Program-made: the position numbers and the translations under genes
Shown here: positions 34,529-42,296 of the stretch, piece after piece
How positions within the stretch are numbered: the first letter of the stretch is position 1
Layout of the letters: each line of letters begins with the position of its first letter
The notes under the pieces: generated by a model
Database searches by the model: none
Told to the model about the DNA's origin: nothing
What the model saw: the letters and a program-made list of their open reading frames with translations, nothing else
Assembly: GCF_003323715.1 (NCBI RefSeq)
Contig: NZ_QOIN01000068.1
Coordinates: 1 to 64,000, forward strand
From: Streptomyces diacarni
Lineage (GTDB): Bacteria > Actinomycetota > Actinomycetes > Streptomycetales > Streptomycetaceae
Direction: 5' to 3'
DNA: 64,000 bases

Positions 34529-36370
34529 GTGCGGCAGTACAGCAGCGACGGCGGCGAGGGAGCGCGAAGTAGCGCTCCCACCGCTGCCGACCGCGGGTGG
34601 GACGAAAGCCTGTACGAGGACCGCCCCGCACCACAGCCCAACGCCCCGCAGGGCGGAAGCGCGACGCAGTCCGGCGCCCCGCAGGCCGGAAGCGCGGCGC
34701 AGTCCGGCGCCCCGCACGCCGGTGCCCCACAGGGCGGCGGCGCGGGACGCGCTGTGGCCGCGTCCGACGCGGCGGCTGACCCCGAGCACGGGGGTAGAGG
34801 TCGCCGCCGTCACACGCAGCGCGGCGGCGGCCGCGGGGGCGGCAAGGTGAACGCGGCGGCGGCCGGCGGCCCTCCGCGGCGCGGGCGGCGCGTGCTGCGC
34901 TGGTCGGCGATCGTACTGGCGCTGCTCATACTCGCCACCGCGGGAGCGGGCTACCTGTACTACCAGCACCTCAACGGGAACCTCGACAAGGACGACCTGA
35001 ACCTCGGCGACAGCAAGCTGGACAAGGCCGACCCCAACGCCGAGGGCCAGATTCCGATGAACATCCTGCTGCTGGGCTCCGACTCGCGCGCCTCCGCGGA
35101 GAACGTGCGGCTCGGCGGCTCCCGCGCGGACCGGGACCGGCCGCCGCTGGCGGACGTCCAGATGCTGCTGCACGTCTCCGCCGACCGCAGCAACATGTCG
35201 GTCGTCTCCGTACCGCGTGACACCCGTACGACGATCCCCAAGTGCACGGACCCGGACGACGGGAAGGTGTATCCGAAGACGGTCGACAAGATCAACACGA
35301 GTCTTCAGCACGGCGGCCCCGGCTGCACCGTGGCGACCTGGGAAGAGATGACCGGCGTCCCGATCGACCACTTCATGATGATCGACTTCGCGGGCGTGGT
35401 CTCCATGGCGGACGCGGTCGGCGGCGTCCCGGTCTGCGTGGACAACAACGTGCACGACCCGAAGTCGAAGCTGAAGCTGAAGAAGGGCACCTCCGTCATC
35501 AAGGGCGAGCAGGCGCTCAGTTGGCTGCGGACCCGGCACGGCTTCGGGGACGGTACGGACATAGGCCGCGCCAAGGCGCAGCACATGTACATGAACGCGA
35601 TGGTCAGGCAGCTCAAGTCCGGCACCAAGCTGACCGACCCCGGCAAGCTGCGCAGCCTGGCGGAGGCCGCGACGAAGGCGCTCACCGTCGACAAGGGCAT
35701 CGGCTCGGTCAAGAAGCTCTACGACCTGGGCAACGACCTCAAGCGCGTCCCCACCAAGCGGATCACCATGGCGACGATGCCGTGGGAGTACGGTCCCGGC
35801 GGCAGCTACGTGGTGCCCGAGAAGGACGACGCGGACAAGGTCTTCTCCCTCATCCGCAACGACGTGGCGTTCGACGGCAAGGACAAGAAGAAGGCGGAAG
35901 CCGGCAAGTCGGCGCAGCCGACCAAACCCTCGCAGCCGAAGGGCGAGATCCCGGTCAGCGTGATGAACGGCACCGGGACCTCGCTGCAGCCGCCGGTCAC
36001 GGGCCGCGCCGGCCTCATCGCGGGCGAGCTGACGAACAAGGGCTTCAGCCAGGCGGTGGCCGACCAGACGCCCCAGTCGCAGGCGGACACCACCATCCGC
36101 TACGCACGCGCCGAGGAGCGGGGCGACGCGCTGGCCGTCGCCAAGGCACTGGGCCTTCCCGAGCGGCTGGTCAAGCACTCCTCCGGGGTGCAGAAGGTCA
36201 CCCTCGTCGTCGGCGCCGACTGGCGGGAGGGCACCGCCTACCCGGGCAGCGGCTCCGGGTCCTCCGACGGCGGGAAGCAGGACGAGCAGAAGGCACCGGA
36301 CAGCGCGGACGCACTGCGCGGCGACGACAAGAAGGCGTGCATGGAGGTCAACCCGAACTACACGTGGTGA
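34529..36370 (+). CDS. LCP family protein 3 with LytR_C domain
   Basis: 613 residues, GTG start with a GGGGAGG site five bases upstream. The cytosolic region repeats the motif GGSATQSGAPQAGSAAQSGA. Membrane helix WSAIVLALLILATAGAGYLY, LCP domain (NILLLGSDSRAS, VSVPRDTRTTIP, VGGVPVCVDNNVHDP, LSWLRTRHGFGDGTDIGR), then LytR_C (IPVSVMNGTGTSLQPPVTG). Follows LCP 2 at 70 bp and probably shares its transcript. Ends before a repeat tract and a 19-bp hairpin terminator. Confidence 0.95.
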   Translation: MRQYSSDGGEGARSSAPTAADRGWDESLYEDRPAPQPNAPQGGSATQSGAPQAGSAAQSGAPHAGAPQGGGAGRAVAASDAAADPEHGGRGRRRHTQRGGGRGGGKVNAAAAGGPPRRGRRVLRWSAIVLALLILATAGAGYLYYQHLNGNLDKDDLNLGDSKLDKADPNAEGQIPMNILLLGSDSRASAENVRLGGSRADRDRPPLADVQMLLHVSADRSNMSVVSVPRDTRTTIPKCTDPDDGKVYPKTVDKINTSLQHGGPGCTVATWEEMTGVPIDHFMMIDFAGVVSMADAVGGVPVCVDNNVHDPKSKLKLKKGTSVIKGEQALSWLRTRHGFGDGTDIGRAKAQHMYMNAMVRQLKSGTKLTDPGKLRSLAEAATKALTVDKGIGSVKKLYDLGNDLKRVPTKRITMATMPWEYGPGGSYVVPEKDDADKVFSLIRNDVAFDGKDKKKAEAGKSAQPTKPSQPKGEIPVSVMNGTGTSLQPPVTGRAGLIAGELTNKGFSQAVADQTPQSQADTTIRYARAEERGDALAVAKALGLPERLVKHSSGVQKVTLVVGADWREGTAYPGSGSGSSDGGKQDEQKAPDSADALRGDDKKACMEVNPNYTW

Positions 36371-36392
36371 CGCCTCGGCCCGGCCGGTCCCG

Positions 36393-36492
36393 GTGAGAGC
36401 CGGGCAGCCGGGTGCAGCCGGGCAGCCGGGTGCAGCCGGGCAGCCGGGGAGCCGGGCAGCCGGGGAGCCGGGGAGCCGGGGAGCCGGGGAAA
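36393..36492. repeat. Short tandem repeat tract (gccggg-based)
   Basis: Two 18-bp units (ggtgcagccgggcagccg) run into repeated 8-bp units (gggagccg). The tract follows LCP 3 and precedes the terminator at 36508. Confidence 0.85.
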
Positions 36493-36507
36493 CGGTCTCC
36501 CGTGGAA

Positions 36508-36559
36508 CGGACAGAAGTAAGGGGCGCCCTCCATGGAGAGCGCCCCTTACTTCTGTCCG
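36508..36559. terminator. Strong bidirectional terminator
   Basis: Perfect 19-bp inverted repeat cggacagaagtaaggggcg (36508-36526) against 36541-36559. The 14-base loop contains the self-complementary ctccatggag. It separates the convergent LCP 3 and glycosyltransferase genes. Confidence 0.95.
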
Positions 36560-36595
36560 CTTACCTCTGTGCGCGTGTCGCCGCGTGCATCGCGC

Positions 36596-37651
36596 TCACC
36601 GCGTGGCCAGTACCGGCTCCCTGCGGCTGGCGATGACCTTACGGGCCAGCTTCTTCGGGCTCGTCAGGAAACCCCAGCCCCAGGTCATGTGCATGGTCGC
36701 CAACGCCACCGGGATCTGGGCCCTGGCCTTGAACGACAACCCCTTGCCCGCGGGAAGCGAACCGGCGACGATCGCCGCCAGGTAACCGCCCGGCACCACC
36801 AGCGCCCACGGGGTGACGGAGACCCCCACGACGAGGCCGGCCGCGATGGCGCACAGGGCGACCGGAGGCGCCAGATAGCGCAGATTGATCGATCCGGCGT
36901 GGTAGCGCGCGACGACGTGCCGCCACCGGCCGTAGTTGCGGTACTGCTTGGCCAGCGCGCGCACGCTGGGCCGGGGCCGGTAGGAGACGCGCAGCTCGGG
37001 TGAGAACCAGACCAGACCGCCCGCCTCACGGATGCGGTAGTTCAGCTCCCAGTCCTGCGCGCGGATGAACTCCTCGTTGTAGCCGCCCTGCCGCTCCAGC
37101 ACCTCGCGGCGGAAGACGCCCAGGTAGACCGTCTCGGCCTCGCACGCGGCGCCGCCCGTGTGGAAGACGGCGTTGCCCACGCCGATCTTCGAGGTCATCG
37201 CCGCGGCGACGGCGTCCTCCCAGGCGTTCTCGCCCTCGGCGTGCATCACCCCGCCGACGTTGGCCGCGCCCGTCTCCTCCAGCAGCCGCACCGCGGTGGC
37301 GATGTAGTCGGCGGAGAGCATGCCGTGCCCGTCGACCCGGACGACCACCGGGTGCCGGGACGCCTGGATCGCGGCGTTCAGTCCGGCCGGGGTGCGCCCC
37401 GTGGGGTTGGGCACCGTACGCACGCGGGGATCCTCGGCGGTCAGCTCGGCCGCGATCTCGTCCGTACGGTCGGTGGAGGGCCCCAGTGCGATGACGACCT
37501 CCAGCTCACCCTCGTACTGCTGCTGGAGGATATGGAGGACGGAGCTGCGCAGATGCCGCTCCTCGTTGAGCACCGGCATGATCACGGAGACGGGGCGGGG
37601 GGCCGCGTCCGCCAGGGCGTCCGGGGAAACACGTGGGTTCTCGCGAGTCAC
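36596..37651 (-). CDS. Family 2 glycosyltransferase, membrane-anchored
   Basis: 351 residues from GTG 37651 (TRENPRVSPDALADAAP), with GAGGG just upstream; an in-frame GTG at 37660 is possible. The GT2 domain shows VSVIMPVLNEERHLRSSVLHIL, VVIALGPSTDRTDEI, VVVRVDGHGMLSADYI and RAQDWELNYRIREAGG. Two or three hydrophobic segments occupy the C-terminal 90 residues. It probably builds or extends a lipid-linked glycan on the cytosolic membrane face for the LCP ligases around it; substrate unknown. Divergent from LCP 4. Confidence 0.9.
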   Translation of the reverse strand: MTRENPRVSPDALADAAPRPVSVIMPVLNEERHLRSSVLHILQQQYEGELEVVIALGPSTDRTDEIAAELTAEDPRVRTVPNPTGRTPAGLNAAIQASRHPVVVRVDGHGMLSADYIATAVRLLEETGAANVGGVMHAEGENAWEDAVAAAMTSKIGVGNAVFHTGGAACEAETVYLGVFRREVLERQGGYNEEFIRAQDWELNYRIREAGGLVWFSPELRVSYRPRPSVRALAKQYRNYGRWRHVVARYHAGSINLRYLAPPVALCAIAAGLVVGVSVTPWALVVPGGYLAAIVAGSLPAGKGLSFKARAQIPVALATMHMTWGWGFLTSPKKLARKVIASRREPVLATR

Positions 37652-37842
37652 GGCCCTCACGTTACCGCGATCGGGGGAACGCTCCGCACGCCCGCGCCCC
37701 TCCTGCCACCGAGGCCCGCCCGGGACGGCGTGTACGCACGATCCGGAGATCGTACCGGCATACAGTGTGGGAACTCTCCGTTGCCGTAACGTCACCGAAC
37801 GTACAACCCGCGTTCGTTTCTCCCCGCGGAAGGTGGCCACCT

Positions 37843-39267
37843 TTGCCTCGACGCGCCCCCTCCCCCAGCAAGCGCCGCCCCCGGTGGGGTCTGCGGATCG
37901 CCACCGTAACCTCCGTGCTGGTGCTGGCCGCGGGCGGCGTCGGACACGCGATGGTGACGGGACTGAGCGCCGACGTGCGCCGGGTCGACCCCTTCCACGG
38001 GCTCACCGACCGGCCCCGCGCCGACAACGGCGTCAACTTCCTCGTCGTCGGCACCGACCGGCGCGACGGGCTCTCCGCGGAGCAGAAGAAGCGCTACAAC
38101 CTGGGCGGCTCGGCCTGCGACTGCACCGACACCATGCTGCTGGTGCACCTCTCCGGCGAGCGCAAACGCGCCAGTGTCGTCAGCCTGCCCCGCGATACCT
38201 ACACCAAGCTGCCGGCGCACAAGAACCGCGCCACAGGCGAACAGGTGGCCGCCAAGCCCGCCAAACTCAACTCCGCCTACACCGCGGGCGGCCCCCCGCT
38301 CACCGTGCGCGCGGTGGAAGACCTCACGAACGTGCACATCGACCACTACCTCGAGGTCGACTTCACCAGCTTCATGAGCACCGTCGACGTGCTCGGCGGC
38401 GTCCCCGTGTGCACCGAGAAACCGCTCAAGGACAGCTACTCGGGGCTCGACCTGCCCAAGGGCACCACGAAACTCAACGGCGGCCAGGCCCTGCAGTACG
38501 TGCGGGCCCGCCACCTCGACGACGGCTCCGACCTGAGCCGGATGAAACGCCAGCAGCGCTTCATCGCCTCGGTGATCTCCCGTGCCACCGACACGGGCGT
38601 ACTGATGAACCCGGTGCGCTTCGAGAAGGTCGCCTCCACCCTGCTGCGGTCCGTACGCGCCGACCACGGCTTCGGAACCGCACAGATGATGGAGCTCGGA
38701 CAGGCGATGCGCGGCTTCAGCCCCGCCTCCTCCGAGTTCGCCTCCGTCCCCCTGGCCGACGCCGACTACCGGGTCCCCGAACTCGGCTCCACCGTCAAAT
38801 GGGACCAGGAAGAGGCACAGAAGCTGTTCGAGGCCCTGCGCGAGGACGAGCCGCTGTCGGGCCCCGAAGAACCCCAACCCGAACCGCACGGCACCCCCCG
38901 CGTGGCCGTCCCGCCCCGCAGCATCAGCGTCGAGGTGGCGAACGCCACGGGAAAACAGGGGCTGGGCAGGCGCGTCGACGACGAGCTGCGCGACGCCGGC
39001 TTCTCCACCACCCGCACCCCCTCCAACGCGCCCCGCACCCAGGACGGCCGCACCACCCTCACCTACGACCCCGGCTGGGACCGCTCGGCGCGCTCCCTGG
39101 CCGCCGCCCTGCCCGGCGTGAAACTGGTGAAGGCCCCCCACCAGGGGGCCCGTATGAAAGTCGTCGTCGGCGACCCCGAACAGCGCGTACGCGAGGTCCG
39201 CGCGCCCGAACCCGGCAGCCGCCCCGCAGAGGCCCCGATGCGCGGGGACGAGGTCAGCTGCGACTAG
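37843..39267 (+). CDS. LCP family protein 4 with LytR_C domain
   Basis: 474 residues if TTG 37843 (PRRAPSPSKRRPRWG) is the start, which puts a basic tail directly before the membrane helix and has AAGG upstream; an upstream GTG near 37765 is possible. Helix IATVTSVLVLAAGGVGHAMV, LCP domain (NFLVVGTDRRDG, TDTMLLVHLSGERKRASVVS, LPRDTYTKLP, LGGVPVCTEK, LQYVRARHLDDGSDLSR) and C-terminal LytR_C (ISVEVANATGKQGLGRRVDD). Attaches wall glycopolymers. The element-interrupted thioesterase lies directly downstream. Confidence 0.92.
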   Translation: MPRRAPSPSKRRPRWGLRIATVTSVLVLAAGGVGHAMVTGLSADVRRVDPFHGLTDRPRADNGVNFLVVGTDRRDGLSAEQKKRYNLGGSACDCTDTMLLVHLSGERKRASVVSLPRDTYTKLPAHKNRATGEQVAAKPAKLNSAYTAGGPPLTVRAVEDLTNVHIDHYLEVDFTSFMSTVDVLGGVPVCTEKPLKDSYSGLDLPKGTTKLNGGQALQYVRARHLDDGSDLSRMKRQQRFIASVISRATDTGVLMNPVRFEKVASTLLRSVRADHGFGTAQMMELGQAMRGFSPASSEFASVPLADADYRVPELGSTVKWDQEEAQKLFEALREDEPLSGPEEPQPEPHGTPRVAVPPRSISVEVANATGKQGLGRRVDDELRDAGFSTTRTPSNAPRTQDGRTTLTYDPGWDRSARSLAAALPGVKLVKAPHQGARMKVVVGDPEQRVREVRAPEPGSRPAEAPMRGDEVSCD

Positions 39268-39357
39268 GGCTTTCCTGCGGGGGTCGTTCCGGGCAGGGGG
39301 TGCCACCGCGCGTAGCGTGCGGTCCGCGCGGCGGTGTCGGCTTGCCGCGCCGTTCCC

Positions 39358-39376
39358 CGCGCCCCTTCGGGGCGCG
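39358..39376. terminator. Short hairpin after LCP 4
   Basis: 8-bp stem cgcgcccc (39358-39365) with ggggcgcg (39369-39376), loop ttc. It lies between the convergent LCP 4 and thioesterase fragment. Confidence 0.6.
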
Positions 39377-39432
39377 TTCCACGTCCCCCTGGTGCCCTTG
39401 AGTTGGTCCGAGGGGTAGGGCTGCCGAAACGG

Positions 39433-39719
39433 TTACTCCGCGGGGCGGGCCGCGCGCAGGTCCTTGATGGCGCGGCGGCGGGCCAGGCGGTGAGTGCGGC
39501 GGATCTGGGCCTCCTGGTAGCGGCGGCGGTCCTGGTCCGTCTCGGGGACCACCGGCGGCACCGACCTCGGCTTGCCGCCCTCGTCGATCGCGGTGAACAC
39601 CAGGTAGGCGGAGCCGACCTGGGTGGCCGGCGTCGACTCGTTCCACCGCTCGGCCAGCACCCGGACCCCGACCTCCATCGAGGTCCGTCCCGTCCAGTTG
39701 ACCTGCGCCTTCACGTGCA
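39433..39719 (-). pseudogene. Acyl-CoA thioesterase, C-terminal half (host copy, disrupted)
   Basis: Minus-strand frame reading VKAQVNWTGRTSMEVGVRV through RRAIKDLRAARPAE. It matches the second half of the intact thioesterase at 44980-45519 almost residue for residue but has no N-terminal hotdog half. The open frame begins at the GTG within the shared core cgtgca (39714-39719). The missing 85 residues are at 45635-45890 on the far side of the 5.9 kb element. Not expected to make a functional enzyme. Confidence 0.95.
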
Positions 39720-39742
39720 GTAGTTCCCCTAAAACACAAACT
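39714..39742. other. attL junction
   Basis: Core cgtgca (39714-39719), five bases (gtagt), then element arm tcccctaaaacacaaact (39725-39742). To the left of the core is host thioesterase sequence. The arm is the inverted partner of that at 45612-45629, matching at 17 of 18 positions. Confidence 0.9.
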
Positions 39743-39744
39743 AT

Positions 39745-40038
39745 TCACATGACGACGGCGAGGTTCGGCGCCTGCTCAGCCGGTGCCTGCTTGGGCTGCT
39801 TCACCAGGGACACCTTTCGCGGTGCCCACGGGTCCGGCTCCCACACTGGGTGAATCTCCACGCGGGACGTTCCCCGCTTACCCCGACCACGGTCGACACG
39901 CACAACCGACACGCGGCGCAAGACCTTCCGCAAGATGGCGTTCTTCTCACCTACGGACAGGGTGTCCCACTCATCGAGCAGGCCGACCACGAGTGGTTGA
40001 AAATCGACCTGCTGCGGCGTCGCCTCTACCTCGGCAAG
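39745..40038 (-). pseudogene. Large serine recombinase, C-terminal remnant
   Basis: The minus-strand frame ends three bases from the attL arm and reads LAEVEATPQQVDFQPLVVGL, then DEWDTLSVGEKNAILRKVL, then RRVSVVRVDRGRGKRGTSRV and HPVWEPDPWAP. I recognise this as the end of an actinophage/ICE-type large serine integrase, which sits beside attP in such elements. Only about 95 residues remain: the N-terminal catalytic resolvase domain with its Ser nucleophile and the recombinase and zinc-ribbon domains are missing. Upstream the frame stays open but becomes an Arg/Gly-rich shadow of the opposite strand, so the break is near 40040. Confidence 0.85.
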
Positions 40039-40160
40039 CCCTCGCCGACCACGAGCAGCGCCTCGGCCAGCTCGAACGCGCCCGTTGGCCCCTGCCGAGC
40101 CTCGCCGCGGTGGTGGCCCTCGCCGGCCTGCTCGTGTCTCTGTACCAGCTCGCACAGTGA
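40038..40160 (+). pseudogene. Small membrane-anchored protein, C-terminal remnant
   Basis: Plus-strand frame reading ALADHEQRLGQLERARWPLP then SLAAVVALAGLLVSLYQLAQ and a stop. A charged coiled-coil-like stretch followed by one membrane helix is the ending of a small hypothetical protein I have seen in streptomycete mobile elements. No start or N-terminal part is present; it abuts the integrase remnant at about 40040. The two fragments meeting tail-out suggest one deletion removed the 5' ends of both. A terminator follows one base after the stop. Confidence 0.6.
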
Positions 40161-40199
40161 AACGCCCCCGCTCCGGCCAGACGCCGGGGCGGGGGCGTT
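40161..40199. terminator. Bidirectional hairpin terminator
   Basis: 17-bp stem with one T-G pair: aacgcccccgctccggc (40161-40177) and gccggggcgggggcgtt (40183-40199), loop cagac. It starts directly after the stop of the membrane-protein remnant and also lies 11 bp from the stop of the DUF397 gene. Confidence 0.9.
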
Positions 40200-40210
40200 C
40201 TGTCGTTGGT

Positions 40211-40405
40211 CTATCGGCCGAGCTGGCCGTCGGCGACGCCCGCCACGAACGTAGCCCACTGCTCGGTACCGAAGGTCAGCACCGGGCCCGCCGTGACCTT
40301 GCTGTCGCGGGTGTCGACCGCCTCGTCGATGCGCACCTCGACGCAGTTCTGTGTGCCGTTGCTGTAGGAGGACTTGAACCAGTCGCGGGTCTCAGAGTTG
40401 CTCAT
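40211..40405 (-). CDS. DUF397 domain protein
   Basis: 64 residues, MSNSETRDWFKSSYSNGTQN then CVEVRIDEAVDTRDSK and the conserved ending LTFGTEQWATFVAGV. DUF397 proteins are small actinobacterial partners of Scr1/WhiJ-type regulators and several pairs behave like antitoxin/regulator modules. Here it overlaps the 3' end of the XRE regulator gene by 14 bp, the typical pairing. Part of the element's cargo. Confidence 0.9.
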   Translation of the reverse strand: MSNSETRDWFKSSYSNGTQNCVEVRIDEAVDTRDSKVTAGPVLTFGTEQWATFVAGVADGQLGR

Positions 40406-41279
40406 GCTTCCTCGCCATGTCGTAGATGAGACGCCGTGACGCGTGCTCATCGAGGGCTGTCTTCCAGACGTTGTCGAAGGCGTCGGCGAACGCCTCGACC
40501 TCCTGCGGTTTGTCGAGGTAGAGGCTCCCCGTGTAGCCGTCGGCGTAGACGGTAGGAGGCTCAGTGTCCGTGCCGTCGCCCAGTACGGGGAACCGCAGGG
40601 TGACGAACGGACCCGTCAACAGGCCACGATGCAGGCCGGCCGAGAACGGTACGACTCTCATCGTGACGTTGTGCCACTCTGCCACGTCCCCCAGGTGCCT
40701 TAGCTGTTCCGCCATGGCGGAGGGGCCTCCGACTGTACGATGCAAGATTGCCTCGCCGAGAACCAGCCGAAGCGTCGGGGGACCAGCAGAGCGAGTCAAG
40801 AGCGTCTGCCGCTCGATCCGAAGCTGTACGCGCTTCTCGATCTCTTCCTCAGTGTTGTGGGGCAGATGCTCACGGATGACCGCGCGGGCGTACGTCTCGG
40901 TCTGGAGAAGGCCGGGGACGAGCTCGGCCTCGTACGAGTCCAGGCTGGTGGCGGCTTCCTCCAGTCCGATGTATACGTCGAATCCCTCCGGGATCAGGTC
41001 GCCGTACGAGTGCCACCAACCGCGCGCCTTCGTTTCCTTAGCGAGCCCCTTCAACGCTTCGGTCAACTCGGGCGAGGCTCCGTACACCTTGCACATGGCC
41101 TCAGCGTCGAGGCTCCGCATACTCGTTTGGCCTGTTTCGATCCGCCACATCTTCGCTTCGGACCACTCCAGCTCGCGCGCGGCAGCGCGCACCGTCAGCC
41201 GTGCGTGGTTCCGCAGCTCGCGCAAGTACCGCCCGAGTTGCCGCCTCGGCACCGTCGAGCCGGTCTGTCTCTCCGCCAT
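40392..41279 (-). CDS. XRE family regulator with DUF5753 (Scr1/WhiJ-like)
   Basis: 295 residues from ATG 41279, which has GGGGAGGGG upstream. Helix-turn-helix at about 11-70 (LGRYLRELRNHARLTVRAAA, ELEWSEAKMWRIETGQ), then the ligand-sensing DUF5753 domain (EAATSLDSYEAELVPGLLQT, TYARAVIREHLPH, RVQLRIERQTLLTR, LRLVLGEAILHRTVGG). These proteins pair with DUF397 partners and often control adjacent genes. It is divergent from the radical SAM operon, so it probably regulates that operon as well as itself. Confidence 0.92.
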   Translation of the reverse strand: MAERQTGSTVPRRQLGRYLRELRNHARLTVRAAARELEWSEAKMWRIETGQTSMRSLDAEAMCKVYGASPELTEALKGLAKETKARGWWHSYGDLIPEGFDVYIGLEEAATSLDSYEAELVPGLLQTETYARAVIREHLPHNTEEEIEKRVQLRIERQTLLTRSAGPPTLRLVLGEAILHRTVGGPSAMAEQLRHLGDVAEWHNVTMRVVPFSAGLHRGLLTGPFVTLRFPVLGDGTDTEPPTVYADGYTGSLYLDKPQEVEAFADAFDNVWKTALDEHASRRLIYDMARKHEQL

Positions 41280-41546
41280 CCCGCACCCCTCCCCTGCACT
41301 CATTATGAAGGACTTCCGACACCACAAATGAAAGCGTCAGCGCGCTCTATTCGCAATGCTTGTCGCTGATTCGAGGCCACTTTCTGAATTCTCGAAGTGA
41401 AGTCTTGCAGATTTGCGGAGCCGGGTGGACGCTAAGTCACTCGAGCCCGACAACTGGTCGCCGTGCCAGCCCTGTTGGGCCCGTACGGGCGGCCGCGCGA
41501 GCGGCGCCGTTGTGACCTCGCACGAAACTGCGGAAAGGCAGGCCCG
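41280..41546. promoter_or_regulatory. Divergent control region of the element
   Basis: 267 bp between the XRE gene and the radical SAM operon. It is the most AT-rich part of the element (41300-41415). A -10-like CATAAT for the XRE gene lies on the minus strand at about 41302-41307; I cannot place a clean -35. The GGAAAGG ribosome site of the rightward operon is at about 41532-41538. A site for the XRE regulator is expected here. Confidence 0.5.
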
Positions 41547-41771
41547 ATGTTGTATCGGCCGGGCGCATACGTCATCGATAGGCGGAAAAACCAGGTCGGC
41601 CGCGTGATGGACCACGCAGGCCCACACCTGCAACTGCGCTCCCCGCGCGGCGGCACCGAATAGGACTGCCCCCCGGGTGAGACTCGCCTCGCCACACAGG
41701 CCGAGCGCCGCGCGGCCGGGGTCACCGCCAACGGCGCCACGTGCTCACTCCCCGAGGACACACGCCAGTGA
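41547..41771 (+). pseudogene. Small conserved protein gene with an in-frame amber codon
   Basis: Reads MLYRPGAYVIDRRKNQVGRV then MDHAGPHLQLRSPRGGTE, then TAG at 41661-41663. It continues in the same frame as DCPPGETRLATQAERRAAGV to a TGA at 41769-41771. From memory, intact streptomycete homologues have Trp before DCPP (EWDCPP), so the stop looks like TGG changed to TAG. Two things favour the full frame as the ancestral gene: similarity continues after the stop, and the distal TGA overlaps the next start as GTGA. A 38-residue product may still be made. Function of the family is unknown. Confidence 0.7.
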
Positions 41772-41995
41772 CGCGCGGCCCGCTCAGCGTCCAGCCCGGC
41801 CGGTGCGCCTACTGCGATGCCGACAACACCGAAACCGTGCAAGTCGCCGTCATCGAGCGTGGTTCCGGCCCTCCGCACGGCCTGCGCATGTGCCTACCGC
41901 ACGCGAGCCAGTACGCCACTACCCGCTATGCCGCTCCCGATCTCGCGGACCAGGTGGCGCGCCTGTGGCGCGCGAGAGAGGAGAACCCCCGATGA
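41768..41995 (+). CDS. Small Cys/His-containing hypothetical protein
   Basis: 75 residues from GTG 41768 (TRGPLSVQPGRCAYCDADNT). A CxxC pair near the start and a later MCLPHA (Cys, His) could bind a metal. Then YATTRYAAPDLADQVARLWR. I do not recognise a named family; such small proteins recur in streptomycete accessory operons next to XRE/DUF397 pairs. Coupled to both neighbours by 4-bp overlaps (GTGA before, ATGA after). Confidence 0.75.
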   Translation: MTRGPLSVQPGRCAYCDADNTETVQVAVIERGSGPPHGLRMCLPHASQYATTRYAAPDLADQVARLWRAREENPR

Positions 41996-42117
41996 TCCGC
42001 AGCATCCGTCACCACGTCATGACCACGTGCGGAATCGCCGGACCCTTCTTGCTGCTCGCGATCGGATTCGGTACCGGCTTCGTGATCGCCGCCGCACTCG
42101 GTACCACCCCCCTGTGA
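41992..42117 (+). CDS. 41-residue single-span membrane peptide
   Basis: MIRSIRHHVMTTCGIAGPFL then LLAIGFGTGFVIAAALG and TTPL. One basic N-terminus and one hydrophobic helix of about 25 residues. Start overlaps the previous stop (ATGA). It could anchor a partner or be an export helper; nothing in the sequence decides this. A 179-bp GC-rich spacer without a gene separates it from the radical SAM gene. Confidence 0.65.
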   Translation: MIRSIRHHVMTTCGIAGPFLLLAIGFGTGFVIAAALGTTPL

Positions 42118-42296
42118 CCCCCGCTCACGCCGGAGAGACGCACCTCCCCTCACACCGCGTCCCGGCGCCGGCGGGCCGTCCCCCGGGGCCGACGGCCGTT
42201 CCTGACGTACACCGCCGTCGCCCCGGGGGCACACCACCGCACCACCCATGGCGACCGAAGGGACAGGGTCGCACCCCACCGACCGAAAGGCAGGAA

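Noticed and set aside
41547..41663. The 38-codon frame as a complete natural gene
   Set aside because: Family-like sequence continues in frame beyond the TAG and ends in the GTGA overlap with the next gene, so a disrupted longer gene is the better reading.
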